Assembly (NCBI GenBank): GCA_965229345.1
Contig: OZ245872.1
Location: 1,116,001 to 1,180,000 of the forward strand
Origin: PBB1 sp965229345
GTDB taxonomy: Bacteria; Pseudomonadota; Gammaproteobacteria; Burkholderiales; Burkholderiaceae_C
DNA: 64,000 bases
Direction: 5' to 3'
In this document: piece by piece, positions 45,487-53,360 of the stretch
How positions within the stretch are numbered: position 1 is the first letter of the stretch
How the letters are laid out: each line of letters begins with the position of its first letter
Made by a program: the position numbers and the translations under genes
Notes under the pieces: generated by a model
What the model saw: only the letters and a program-made list of their open reading frames with translations
What the model was told of the DNA's origin: nothing
Databases searched by the model: none

Positions 45487-45513
45487 AAGGCGGTGCAAAT
45501 GCACCGCCTTTTT
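45487..45513 (+). terminator. Intrinsic terminator after PEP-CTERM gene 2
   Basis: AGGCGGTGCA-AA-TGCACCGCCT followed by TTT, the same stem as the terminator at 44722. Confidence 0.87.
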
Positions 45514-45586
45514 CATTGGTGTTGTGATGCCGTTGCGTCGTGTGCCCGATGATCGACTCACCAAGCGTTGCCTCGTGACCCGCCTC

Positions 45587-46024
45587 ATGCCCTCGAACTG
45601 CCCCCTATGCGCCGACGCCGGCGGCGTCCTGATCGCCAGCAGCCCGCTGTGGCGCGTCATCCGCGCCGAAGACGATGCGTTCCCCGCCTTCTATCGCGTC
45701 GTCTGGAACGAGCATGTTGCCGAGTTCAGTGCCTTGTCGTCGGCACAGCGCAGCATTTGCATGGACGTGGTGTGCACGGTGGAGCAGGTCTTGATCAACG
45801 CGCTGCAGCCGACCAAGATCAACCTGGCCGCGCTGGGCAACGTGGTGCCGCACCTGCATTGGCATGTGATCGCCCGCTTCGAGGCAGACAGCCACTTCCC
45901 GCAGCCGGTCTGGGGTGCACCGCAGCGTGAACAAGCCGATGCCAGCCGCCTGCTGAAGATCGGGCTGAGCGAGCTGGATGCGCACATGAAGACCGCCCTG
46001 CAGCATGTCTTTCAGTGCGCGTGA
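45587..46024 (+). CDS. HIT family protein
   Basis: A HIT-superfamily protein of about 145 residues, more distant from HinT. N-terminal NCPLCADAGG resembles a Cys-containing HIT start. The catalytic triad is in VVPHLHWHVIARFEADSHF, and INLAALGNVV precedes it. The ATG at 45587 (MPSNCPLCAD) is preferred over starts upstream. The substrate is unknown; nucleotide-type hydrolysis is assumed from the family. It lies ahead of the DUF971 and ubiE genes, a betaproteobacterial arrangement. Confidence 0.88.
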   Translation: MPSNCPLCADAGGVLIASSPLWRVIRAEDDAFPAFYRVVWNEHVAEFSALSSAQRSICMDVVCTVEQVLINALQPTKINLAALGNVVPHLHWHVIARFEADSHFPQPVWGAPQREQADASRLLKIGLSELDAHMKTALQHVFQCA

Positions 46025-46087
46025 GCACCCGCTACGCCCAGGGCCCTTCGATACACTGCCGCGGTCACTCGCACAAACACCTTCACC

Positions 46088-46501
46088 ATGGCCGGACTCA
46101 CTGCCAGCACCCCGCAACCCACGGCCCTCACGGTGCATCAGCAGTCCCGCGTGCTCGAGATTGGGTTTGCCGACGGCAGCGAGTTCCGCATTCCGTTCGA
46201 ACTGATGCGGGTGTACTCGCCATCGGCCGAAGTGCAGGGCCATGGGCCGGGCCAGGAGGTGCTGCAAACCGGCAAGCGCGAGGTCGAGATCGTCGCGCTG
46301 GAACCGGTCGGCAATTACGCGGTGTTGCCCACGTTCTCTGACGGACACAACACCGGCATCTACTCCTGGGACCATCTGTACTTCCTCGGCTCGCAGCAAA
46401 CGCAGCTCTGGAAGCAATACGAAGAGCGCCTGGCCGCTGCGGGCCTGCACCGCGACACGCCAATGACTGCACCGGCAGGTTCGGCCTGCGGCAGCCACTG
46501 A
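46088..46501 (+). CDS. DUF971 family protein
   Basis: A 137-residue protein with the DUF971 domain (similar to the N-terminal part of gamma-butyrobetaine hydroxylase). Visible features are VLEIGFADGSEFRIPFELMR, VYSPSAEVQGHG and FSDGHNTGIYSWDHLYFLG. The function is unknown; related proteins have been linked to iron-sulfur or cofactor processes. It ends 20 bases before ubiE, a frequent neighbour. Confidence 0.87.
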   Translation: MAGLTASTPQPTALTVHQQSRVLEIGFADGSEFRIPFELMRVYSPSAEVQGHGPGQEVLQTGKREVEIVALEPVGNYAVLPTFSDGHNTGIYSWDHLYFLGSQQTQLWKQYEERLAAAGLHRDTPMTAPAGSACGSH

Positions 46502-46521
46502 ACACCCTACCAAGGCATCCC

Positions 46522-47253
46522 GTGAGCAACACCCATTTCGGATTCAAGTCGGTCGACGAATCGCAGAAGGCCAGCCGTGTTCGCGGCGTGTTCGACTCGG
46601 TGGCCTCGCGCTACGACGTCATGAACGACCTGATGTCGATGGGCCTGCACCGCGCCTGGAAGGCCTACACCATCGCGGTGGCCAATGCGCGGCCCGGCGA
46701 CCGTGTGCTCGACATCGCTGGCGGCACCGGCGACCTTGCCTTGGCCTTTCACAAGAAGGTCGGCACCAGCGGCACCGTGGTCCACACCGACATCAACGAA
46801 GCCATGCTGCGCCAGGGGCGCGACCGCCTCACCGACGCCGGCGTGCTGCTGCCCACGACGATCTGCGATGCAGAAACGCTGCCCTTCCCGAGCGACAGCT
46901 TCGATCTGGTGTCGGTCGCCTTCGGCTTGCGCAACATGACGCACAAGGACCGTGCGCTGGCCGAGATGAACCGTGTGCTGCGCCCGGGCGGCAAGCTGCT
47001 GGTGCTGGAGTTCTCGAAAGTCGCGAAGCCGCTGGAGAAGGTCTACGACTGGTATTCGTTCAAGGTGCTGCCCAAGATCGGCCAGTGGGTCGCCGACGAC
47101 GCCGACAGCTACCGCTACCTGGCCGAATCGATCCGCATGCATCCCGACCAGGACGCGCTGAAGGCGATGATGAAGGCTGCCGGTTTCGGCCACGTCGATG
47201 TGCACAACCTGAGCGCCGGCATCGTCGCGCTGCATGTCGGCATCAAGTGCTGA
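46522..47253 (+). CDS. ubiE: Ubiquinone/menaquinone C-methyltransferase UbiE
   Basis: UbiE methylates the quinone ring using S-adenosylmethionine. The 243-residue protein starts with GTG and has FGFKSVDESQKASRVRGVFD, the SAM-binding VLDIAGGTGDLALAF, and ATSICDAETLPF-like TICDAETLPFPSDSFDLVSV. The family signatures VAFGLRNMTHKDRALAEMNR and the C-terminal LSAGIVALHVGIKC are present. Downstream genes of the usual ubi run (ubiJ, ubiB) are missing; the eps cluster begins instead. Confidence 0.96.
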   Translation: MSNTHFGFKSVDESQKASRVRGVFDSVASRYDVMNDLMSMGLHRAWKAYTIAVANARPGDRVLDIAGGTGDLALAFHKKVGTSGTVVHTDINEAMLRQGRDRLTDAGVLLPTTICDAETLPFPSDSFDLVSVAFGLRNMTHKDRALAEMNRVLRPGGKLLVLEFSKVAKPLEKVYDWYSFKVLPKIGQWVADDADSYRYLAESIRMHPDQDALKAMMKAAGFGHVDVHNLSAGIVALHVGIKC

Positions 47254-47269
47254 CGCCGCAAAAAGCGTC
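47252..47269 (+). terminator. Possible weak terminator at the end of ubiE
   Basis: GACGC and GCGTC flank CGCAAAAA at the ubiE stop codon. No T-run follows, so it is a weak candidate. Confidence 0.3.
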
Positions 47270-47323
47270 GCGCTTACCAGCTGCTACATATTCACGTTTT
47301 TCCGCATTGCCATGCACCATCGC

Positions 47324-47337
47324 CCCGCGTTCGCGGG
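47324..47337. promoter_or_regulatory. Palindrome in the eps upstream region
   Basis: CCCGCG-TT-CGCGGG, a perfect inverted repeat about 100 bases upstream of the epsD start. It could be an operator or an RNA hairpin. A possible -10, TACACT, follows at 47363-47368, without a good -35. Confidence 0.4.
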
Positions 47338-47439
47338 TGCGTGAAATGTCATGCTGCGCGGCTACACTGTTTTGTGATCAGAAGTCAGTCCTTGATGGCT
47401 TGACCTCGCACATCAATCAACTCGCTGGAGATACCCTCG

Positions 47440-48444
47440 ATGATTTCGAGTCTTGACGGACGCGGCCTTTGCGCCCAAAGCCGATTCGGTGGCCGCATCA
47501 CCCTGATTGCGTTGGCTGCCACCCTGGTTCTGCTGTCAGGCTGCGGCGAGAAGAAAGAAAAAGCCGCCTCACAGACCGCAGCCAAGGTCAACAAGGAAGA
47601 GATCACCGTCCACCAGATCAATTACGTGCTGCAGCAGCAGCGCGGGCTGCAGCCCGGCCAGGCAGAAGCCGCCGGCAAGCAGATCCTCGAGCGCCTGATC
47701 GACCAGGAGCTGGCCGTGCAAAAGGCCGAAGATCTGAAGCTCGACCGTGATCCACGCGTGGTTCAGCAGATGGAGGCCGCACGGCGCGAAATCATTGCGC
47801 GTGCCTACGTCGAGAAGACCGGCGAGGCCGCATCCAAGCCCACCGACGCCGAGATCAAGGCCTACTACGACTCGAAGCCTGCGCTGTTCTCGGCCCGCCG
47901 CATCTACAGCCTGCAGGAAATCGGCATCGAGGCCAAGCCCGAGCAGCTGGCGACGCTGCGCGAGCAACTGGGGGCTGCCAAAAGCATCAACGAATTCGTC
48001 GAATACCTGAAGGCCAATGGCTACCGCTTTTCGGGCAACCAGGCGGTGCGCACGGCCGAGCAACTGCCGCTGAACCTGCTCGACACCTTCGCCAAGCTCA
48101 GCGATGGGCAAGCGGTGCTGCTGCCATCGCCTGCCGGCGCGCAGGTGGTGCTGTTGGTGGGTTCCCGGTCCGAGCCGGTCGATGAGGCGCGTGCCAAACC
48201 TGCCATCGAGCAGTTCTTGCTGAACGATGCCAAACGCAAGCTCGTCGAATCCGACATCAAGGCCTTGCGCGCGGCCGCCAAGATCGAATACGAGGGCAAG
48301 TTCGCCCCGGCGCCTTCAGACGCCGCTTCTGCCGCCGCTGCCGCGCCTGCTGTGGCGCCCGCACCAATCTCTGCGCCGCCCTCTGCGGCTTCCGAAGGTG
48401 GCCTGAGCGCCACCGACATCAGCAAAGGAATGGGCCTCAAGTGA
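47440..48444 (+). CDS. epsD: EpsD-family peptidyl-prolyl isomerase-like lipoprotein
   Basis: A 334-residue exported protein related to SurA/PrsA-type peptidyl-prolyl isomerases and named from the Methylobacillus eps cluster. After a short N-terminal extension, a hydrophobic segment (about residues 20-33) ends in the lipobox LLSGC (Cys35). The SurA N-like helical region has AAKVNKEEITVHQINYVLQQ and a later long helix. The C-terminus is Ala/Pro-rich. A role in folding or assembling EPS export components is inferred. The GGAG ribosome site precedes the ATG at 47440. It overlaps epsE by one base. Confidence 0.88.
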   Translation: MISSLDGRGLCAQSRFGGRITLIALAATLVLLSGCGEKKEKAASQTAAKVNKEEITVHQINYVLQQQRGLQPGQAEAAGKQILERLIDQELAVQKAEDLKLDRDPRVVQQMEAARREIIARAYVEKTGEAASKPTDAEIKAYYDSKPALFSARRIYSLQEIGIEAKPEQLATLREQLGAAKSINEFVEYLKANGYRFSGNQAVRTAEQLPLNLLDTFAKLSDGQAVLLPSPAGAQVVLLVGSRSEPVDEARAKPAIEQFLLNDAKRKLVESDIKALRAAAKIEYEGKFAPAPSDAASAAAAAPAVAPAPISAPPSAASEGGLSATDISKGMGLK

Positions 48445-49286
48445 TGAAACACACCTTGCAATCCACACTGCTGACGGCCTTCGCTGCCGTTGCCTTCGGC
48501 TCGGTTTCACCCTGGGTGCAGGCGCAGACGCCAGCGGCTGCCAGCACCGCGCCAGCCGCCAACGAATACAAGATCGGCTCGGGCGATGTCATACGCATCA
48601 GCGTCTACCAAAACCCCGACCTGACGCTTGAAACCCGCATCACCGAGGCCGGCGTCGTCACCTACCCGCTGCTGGGCACCATTCGCCTGGGTGGTCTCGG
48701 TGTCACCGCCGCTGAAAAGCTGATCGGTGATGGCTTGCGCAACGGCAATTTCGTCAAGCAGCCCCAAGTCACGATCGTCGTGCTGCAGGTGCGCGGCAAC
48801 CAGGTCAGCGTGCTGGGCCAGGTCAATCGCCCCGGGCGCTTCCCGATCGAAGTGGCCGACATGCGCCTGACCGATCTGCTGGCCACCGCCGGCGGCACGG
48901 CCGTCAACGGCTCAGACCTGGTGGTGCTGTCGGGCACGCGCAATGGCGCACCGTACCGTCTCGAAGTGGACCTGCCAACCTTGTTCGGCCCCGGTGGCCG
49001 CGACAAGGACGTCGTTGTCCAAAACGGCGACACGATCTGGGTCAATCGGCAACCGCTCATCTTCATCTATGGCGAAGTGCAGCGCCCGGGCGCGGTTCGG
49101 CTCGAACGCGACATGACCGTGATGCAGGCGCTTGCCACGGGTGGGGGCCTCAATCTGCGCGGCACCGAACGCGGCATCCGCGTGCACCGCAAGGGCACCG
49201 ACGGCAAGGTACAGGTCTTGCAGCCCAAGATGGACGACACATTGCTCGAAGGCGATGTGGTGTTTGTTCAAGAGAGCCTGTTCTGA
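48444..49286 (+). CDS. epsE: Polysaccharide export protein EpsE (Wza/SLBB family)
   Basis: A 280-residue outer-membrane or periplasmic polysaccharide export protein of the Wza/OPX group. The signal peptide ends at VQAQ (about residue 27). The Poly_export domain (YKIGSGDVIRISVYQNPDLT) is followed by two SLBB-like segments (VSVLGQVNRPGRFPIEV and IFIYGEVQRPGAVRLERDMT). It lacks both a lipobox Cys and the C-terminal helix with which Wza crosses the outer membrane, so export may rely on a partner. The ATG at 48444 overlaps the epsD stop. Confidence 0.92.
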   Translation: MKHTLQSTLLTAFAAVAFGSVSPWVQAQTPAAASTAPAANEYKIGSGDVIRISVYQNPDLTLETRITEAGVVTYPLLGTIRLGGLGVTAAEKLIGDGLRNGNFVKQPQVTIVVLQVRGNQVSVLGQVNRPGRFPIEVADMRLTDLLATAGGTAVNGSDLVVLSGTRNGAPYRLEVDLPTLFGPGGRDKDVVVQNGDTIWVNRQPLIFIYGEVQRPGAVRLERDMTVMQALATGGGLNLRGTERGIRVHRKGTDGKVQVLQPKMDDTLLEGDVVFVQESLF

Positions 49287-49368
49287 GCATTCTTTGCGCG
49301 TTGCTCGCGCGAATGATCTTTTCGCCCGTAACTTGCCCGAACCGGAACGCCCCAGGAAAGCTCGACAC

Positions 49369-50802
49369 ATGACCTTCGGACAATTCCTTTCGATCCTGCA
49401 GGCCCGTAAATGGGCAGCGCTGCTGGTGTTCTTTCTGGTGGTGGTTACCACGGTGGTGGTGAGTCTGCTGCTGCCCAAGCAGTACGACGCTGCAGCGAGC
49501 GTGGTGATAGACATCAAGCCCGATCCTGTGTCGGCCATGGCCTTCCAGGGAATGGCGATGCCCGGCTTCATGGCTACGCAAGTCGACATCCTCACCAGCG
49601 ACCGCGTGGCACTGAAGGTGATCCGCGATCTGAAGCTGACGGAGAACCCGGGCCTGCGCGAGCAGTGGCAGACCGAAGGCGAGGGCAAGGGCAGCTTCGA
49701 GCAGTGGTTGATCGAGATTCTGAAGAAGTACCTCAACGTCAAGCCGTCTCGCGAAAGTAACGTGATCGAGATAGGTTACCGCTCACCCGACCCGCGCTTC
49801 GCAGCTGGCTTGGCCAATGCATTCGCGCAGGCCTTTATTGCCACCACGCTGGAGCTTCGGGTGGACCCGGCGAAGCAGTACAGCACTTTTTTCGTGAACC
49901 AGAGTAAAGAGGCCCGCACAGCACTTGAAACGGCGCAAGCCAAGCTGTCAGCCTTCCAGCGTGACAAGGGCATCATCGCTGCCGACGAGCGCCTGGACGT
50001 AGAAAACGCTCGGCTGGCTGAGCTGAGTAGCCAACTCGTGCAAATACAGGCTGTGTCCAGTGAATCGGGCAGCCGGCAGCAATTTGCCCAAGGTGCTCAG
50101 GGTGATCGCATGCAAGAGGTTCTCAGCAACCCGCTTATTGGCGGTTTGAGAACCGACTTGACGCGTAATGAAGCCCGACTGCAAGAGCTGAACAGCAAGT
50201 TTGGGGATAACCACCCGCAAGTGGTGGAAGCCAAGGCCAATATCGCCGAGCTGCGCACTCGCATCGACGCTGAGATTCGCAGGGTGACTGGCGGCGTGAG
50301 CGTTACCAACACCATCAACAAGCAACGAGAAGCCCAGGTAAAGCGTGAACTGGAGGCGCAGCGCAGCAAACTGCTGCAGATGAAGGCAGTGCGCGATCAA
50401 GGCCAGGTGCTCGTGCGCGAGCTGGAAAATGCACAACGCTCCTACGACAACGTGATGACCCGGTTGAATCAAACCGCGATGGAGAGCCAGGCCAACCAGA
50501 GCTATGTGAACTTGCTGACCACGGCTCAACCTCCCGCAGATCCAGCCAGCCCCAAGCTGCTGTTGAACATCGCTTTGGCGATCTTTCTCGGCGCTTTGCT
50601 CGCAATCGGGCTGGCGCTGCTTCTGGAATTGAGCACTCGCCGCGTGCGTGCGCCTGAAGACGTGATCGCCGCGCTGGGGCTACCAGTGCTCGGTGTCCTG
50701 CCTAAACCCAATGCCAAGCGTTTTGTTTCTGGCAAGCATGCGCTGATGCTGCAGCAGCGTGTCATTGGCCTTCCTGCCCCGCAAGCCAACACCGGAGCCT
50801 GA
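49369..50802 (+). CDS. epsF: Polysaccharide chain-length determinant EpsF (Wzz/PCP family)
   Basis: A 477-residue inner-membrane co-polymerase. TM1 is about residues 14-36 (KWAALLVFFLVVVTTVVVSL). A large periplasmic domain with long coiled-coil helices (about 180-390) follows. TM2 is about 420-445, preceded by the Pro-rich ADPASPKLLLNIALAIFLG motif of Wzz-type proteins. It controls EPS chain length with EpsG. Start at ATG 49369 with an AGGAAA ribosome site; the upstream in-frame extension overlaps epsE in another frame. Confidence 0.93.
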   Translation: MTFGQFLSILQARKWAALLVFFLVVVTTVVVSLLLPKQYDAAASVVIDIKPDPVSAMAFQGMAMPGFMATQVDILTSDRVALKVIRDLKLTENPGLREQWQTEGEGKGSFEQWLIEILKKYLNVKPSRESNVIEIGYRSPDPRFAAGLANAFAQAFIATTLELRVDPAKQYSTFFVNQSKEARTALETAQAKLSAFQRDKGIIAADERLDVENARLAELSSQLVQIQAVSSESGSRQQFAQGAQGDRMQEVLSNPLIGGLRTDLTRNEARLQELNSKFGDNHPQVVEAKANIAELRTRIDAEIRRVTGGVSVTNTINKQREAQVKRELEAQRSKLLQMKAVRDQGQVLVRELENAQRSYDNVMTRLNQTAMESQANQSYVNLLTTAQPPADPASPKLLLNIALAIFLGALLAIGLALLLELSTRRVRAPEDVIAALGLPVLGVLPKPNAKRFVSGKHALMLQQRVIGLPAPQANTGA

Positions 50803-50822
50803 GGGCGCAACGAGTCAAACAC

Positions 50823-51725
50823 ATGGCCAAGTCCAGAAAATTCAGCACCGCAGACGCCACCACGGTGGAGCCGGACCAAGACACCGATGTAGCAGATCGT
50901 TCCATCGGTTCGATCATCGCCGAGACCCGCAACCTCACTGCCGAACAAGTCGAAAAGGTGCTGGCCCACCAAAAGGCTCACGGCATTCGTTTTGGCGAGG
51001 CCGCGATTGCCTTGGGGTATGCCAGCAACGACGATGTGTTGTTTGCGCTGAGCCAGCAGTTTCATTACCCCTATGCTGCTGAAGACAAGCGTAATTCCAA
51101 TCCCGAGTTGGTCACGTTGAACAAGCCCTTCGGCGTCCAGGCGGAGAGCTTCCGCGCCATTCGCAGTCAAATCATGATGCGGCTGTTCAATGAGGGCCAG
51201 GAGCGGCGTGCCCTCGCGGTGGTGAGCCCGGACTCTGGTGACGGCAAGACTTTCTTCGCTGCGAACCTCGCAGTGACCCTGGCTCAGCTCGGTGGCCGAA
51301 CCCTGCTGGTAGATGCTGATCTTCGTGGGCCGCGCCAACACCAAGTATTCGGTATCTCGAACAACGCGGGCCTGTCAGGCATTTTGAGCGGCCGAGCGGA
51401 GTCCAAAGTCATTCAACAGGTGGTGGGTGTGCCTAGTCTGTTTGTGCTGCCAGTAGGCATCACGCCTCCCAACCCGCTCGAACTGGTGGAGCGTCCGGCT
51501 TTCGGGCTACTGATTCGTGAGCTGCTGTCCAAGTTTGACCATGTCGTGGTGGATACACCGGCGGCGCAATACGGCAGCGACAGCGCGGTGATTGCCGCCC
51601 GCTGCGGGGCCGCACTGGTGGTGGCACGGCAAGGCAAGAGCCAGGTGGGGAGCCTGCAAGACCTGGTGGCCAATCTGGCCGAAACGCCTGCCAAATTGGC
51701 GGGCGTGATCGTCAACGAATTCTGA
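50823..51725 (+). CDS. epsG: EpsG chain-length tyrosine-kinase-like ATPase with N-terminal MshEN-like repeat
   Basis: A 300-residue P-loop protein of the BY-kinase/CpsD type that works with EpsF. Residues 27-79 contain two 24-residue units separated by 5 residues (SIGSIIAETRNLTAEQVEKV... and RFGEAAIALGYASNDDVLFA...), the layout of the c-di-GMP-binding MshEN motif, although the first unit lacks the leading Arg and the central Gly. Walker A is VSPDSGDGKTFFAANLA (Lys142), Walker A' is LLVDADLRGP (Asp164, Asp166), and the Walker B-type strand is HVVVDTPA. The protein ends at VNEF, without the Tyr-rich tail of classical BY-kinases. Confidence 0.9.
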   Translation: MAKSRKFSTADATTVEPDQDTDVADRSIGSIIAETRNLTAEQVEKVLAHQKAHGIRFGEAAIALGYASNDDVLFALSQQFHYPYAAEDKRNSNPELVTLNKPFGVQAESFRAIRSQIMMRLFNEGQERRALAVVSPDSGDGKTFFAANLAVTLAQLGGRTLLVDADLRGPRQHQVFGISNNAGLSGILSGRAESKVIQQVVGVPSLFVLPVGITPPNPLELVERPAFGLLIRELLSKFDHVVVDTPAAQYGSDSAVIAARCGAALVVARQGKSQVGSLQDLVANLAETPAKLAGVIVNEF

Positions 51726-51762
51726 TCGCGCCTTTGAAGCTCTGGCGCCTGAGGTTCACGAT

Positions 51763-52662
51763 ATGAGTGCAGAAGTCGCGCTGGATCCGCAGGCTCGAGA
51801 CGGAAAACCCTGGATCGAACATGTGCCTTGGCTGATCGCTGGGCTCGGGCTCGTCGTCCTGTATGGGCCCACGTTTCGCGACTTGATGATGTCGATTTGG
51901 GCCACTGACGAACAGGGCCACGGACCAATCGTTTTCGCAATTTCGTTTTGGCTGATCTGGCGGAACAGGTTAGCGCTGACGAGCAACCTGAACGTCCACC
52001 GGCGCCCGGTTGCCGCCGGCTTCATCCTGAGCATTGGCGCACTTTTGTATGTGTTCGGCCGATCGCAGGATATTTTGATCTTTGAGGTTGGATCCCTGCT
52101 CTGGATGATCGCTGGCCTAGTGCTGCTCTTGCGCGGTACGCGGCAACTTCTTGCGATTTGGTTTGCGCTTTTCTTCATGCTCTTCATGGTGCCGTTGCCG
52201 TCGGCAGTGGTTGATGCCGTGACCCAGCCGATGAAGCTGGCGGTGTCGTATGTGGCAACACAGGTGCTGTACTTTTTCGGTTACCCGATTGCCCGTTCAG
52301 GGGTGGTACTGCATGTCGGCCCATACCAGCTGCTTGTGGCAAACGCATGTGCAGGCCTGCACTCGCTTCTCACGCTGGAGGCACTCGGGTTGCTGTATCT
52401 CAACATCGTGCGCACCAGTTCGGCGCTGCGAAACATCACGTTGGCCATCTTCATCGTGCCGATCAGCTTTGTTGCAAACGTCATCCGCGTGATCACATTG
52501 ACCTTGGTGACTTACCACTTCGGTGACGAGGCTGGACAAGGGTTTGTGCACAGCTTCGCCGGGATGGTGCTGTTCATGAGTGCCTTGGCGCTCATCATTT
52601 CGGCCGACAGCGTCCTGCGGCTGCTCTTTGTGCGAGATCGGAAGGCTTACGTGCAGCCATGA
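51763..52662 (+). CDS. xrtB: Exosortase (EpsH family, probably type B)
   Basis: A 299-residue multi-pass membrane protein (about eight helices) that is the predicted transpeptidase for PEP-CTERM proteins. The catalytic residues are visible: Cys196 in LLVANACAGLHSLLTLEAL, Arg242 in FVANVIRVITLTLVTYHFG and His263 in GFVHSFAGMVLF. It is separate from EpsI and next to epsDEFG, which fits the exosortase type B group, though type A cannot be excluded. It starts with ATG at 51763 and overlaps epsI by 4 bases. Its likely substrates are the PEP-CTERM proteins at 44223 and 44967. Confidence 0.9.
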   Translation: MSAEVALDPQARDGKPWIEHVPWLIAGLGLVVLYGPTFRDLMMSIWATDEQGHGPIVFAISFWLIWRNRLALTSNLNVHRRPVAAGFILSIGALLYVFGRSQDILIFEVGSLLWMIAGLVLLLRGTRQLLAIWFALFFMLFMVPLPSAVVDAVTQPMKLAVSYVATQVLYFFGYPIARSGVVLHVGPYQLLVANACAGLHSLLTLEALGLLYLNIVRTSSALRNITLAIFIVPISFVANVIRVITLTLVTYHFGDEAGQGFVHSFAGMVLFMSALALIISADSVLRLLFVRDRKAYVQP

Positions 52663-53360
52663 ATTCATCCGCCATCGACAGCGAGACTGCAATCAGCCTC
52701 CGGCAGGCTGTCGTGTTTCTCGCCGTCTGCATCATTGCTGCCGTGCTCGCATCGGTGCTGCGCCCCACCACGGAAATCACCTCGTTCCCTAACCGCAGCC
52801 TTGAGAAATCGATCCCCGGGAGTTTTGGGGATTGGCGTGTCGACGCATCCATCGTGCCACTGGTCCCCGACCCCACCACGCTCGCCGCCATCAACCGCAT
52901 TTATAGCGAGACTGTTGCGCGCACGTATGTCAACAGCCAGGGCGAACGCGTGATGCTGTCGCTCGCTTACGGTCGACATCAGAACGACACCATGCGCTTG
53001 CACGAACCCGAAGGCTGCTACACCGGACAGGGCTTCGGTGTACGCAGGCTGGGCCAGCAACTTGTGACCGTGGACGGGCAAACTGTCCCAGTCATGCGGC
53101 TGCACGCCACGATGGGTGGGCGCAACGAGCCCATCACGTACTGGATGGTGGTGGGTGGTGGCCGTGCAATCACGCAGACAGAGGCCAAGCTCGCCCAATT
53201 GCGATTCGGGCTGCGGGGCTACGTTCCTGATGGGTTGTTGGTTCGGGTGTCGTCGATCACCACAGACAGCGCTGCCGGTTTTGCGATTCAGGATGCCTTC
53301 ATTCGAGACCTCGCCGCTTCGTTGCCTTCCGAGATTCGCTCCGGGCTGATGGGGTCGTGA
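52659..53360 (+). CDS. epsI: Exosortase-associated protein EpsI
   Basis: A 233-residue protein with one N-terminal membrane helix (about residues 15-33) and an exported domain. The family features SIPGSFGDWRVDASIVPLVP, SLAYGRHQNDTMRLHEPEGC and the C-terminal RLGLRGYVPDG-like FGLRGYVPDGLLVRVSSI are present. EpsI is often fused to exosortase; here it is a separate gene that overlaps it by 4 bases. Its precise activity is not known. The next gene starts within its stop codon. Confidence 0.9.
   Translation: MNSSAIDSETAISLRQAVVFLAVCIIAAVLASVLRPTTEITSFPNRSLEKSIPGSFGDWRVDASIVPLVPDPTTLAAINRIYSETVARTYVNSQGERVMLSLAYGRHQNDTMRLHEPEGCYTGQGFGVRRLGQQLVTVDGQTVPVMRLHATMGGRNEPITYWMVVGGGRAITQTEAKLAQLRFGLRGYVPDGLLVRVSSITTDSAAGFAIQDAFIRDLAASLPSEIRSGLMGS

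Larger units (their letters stand above)
44807..45530 (+). repeat. Tandem duplication, copy 2 (PEP-CTERM gene with control region)
   Basis: Starts CAAGTGCGCGGCCGCCGACC, comparable with CAAGTGCACGGCTACCGACC of copy 1. The upstream block, signal region, C-terminal sorting region and terminator are near identical to copy 1; the central coding region is diverged. Confidence 0.85.
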
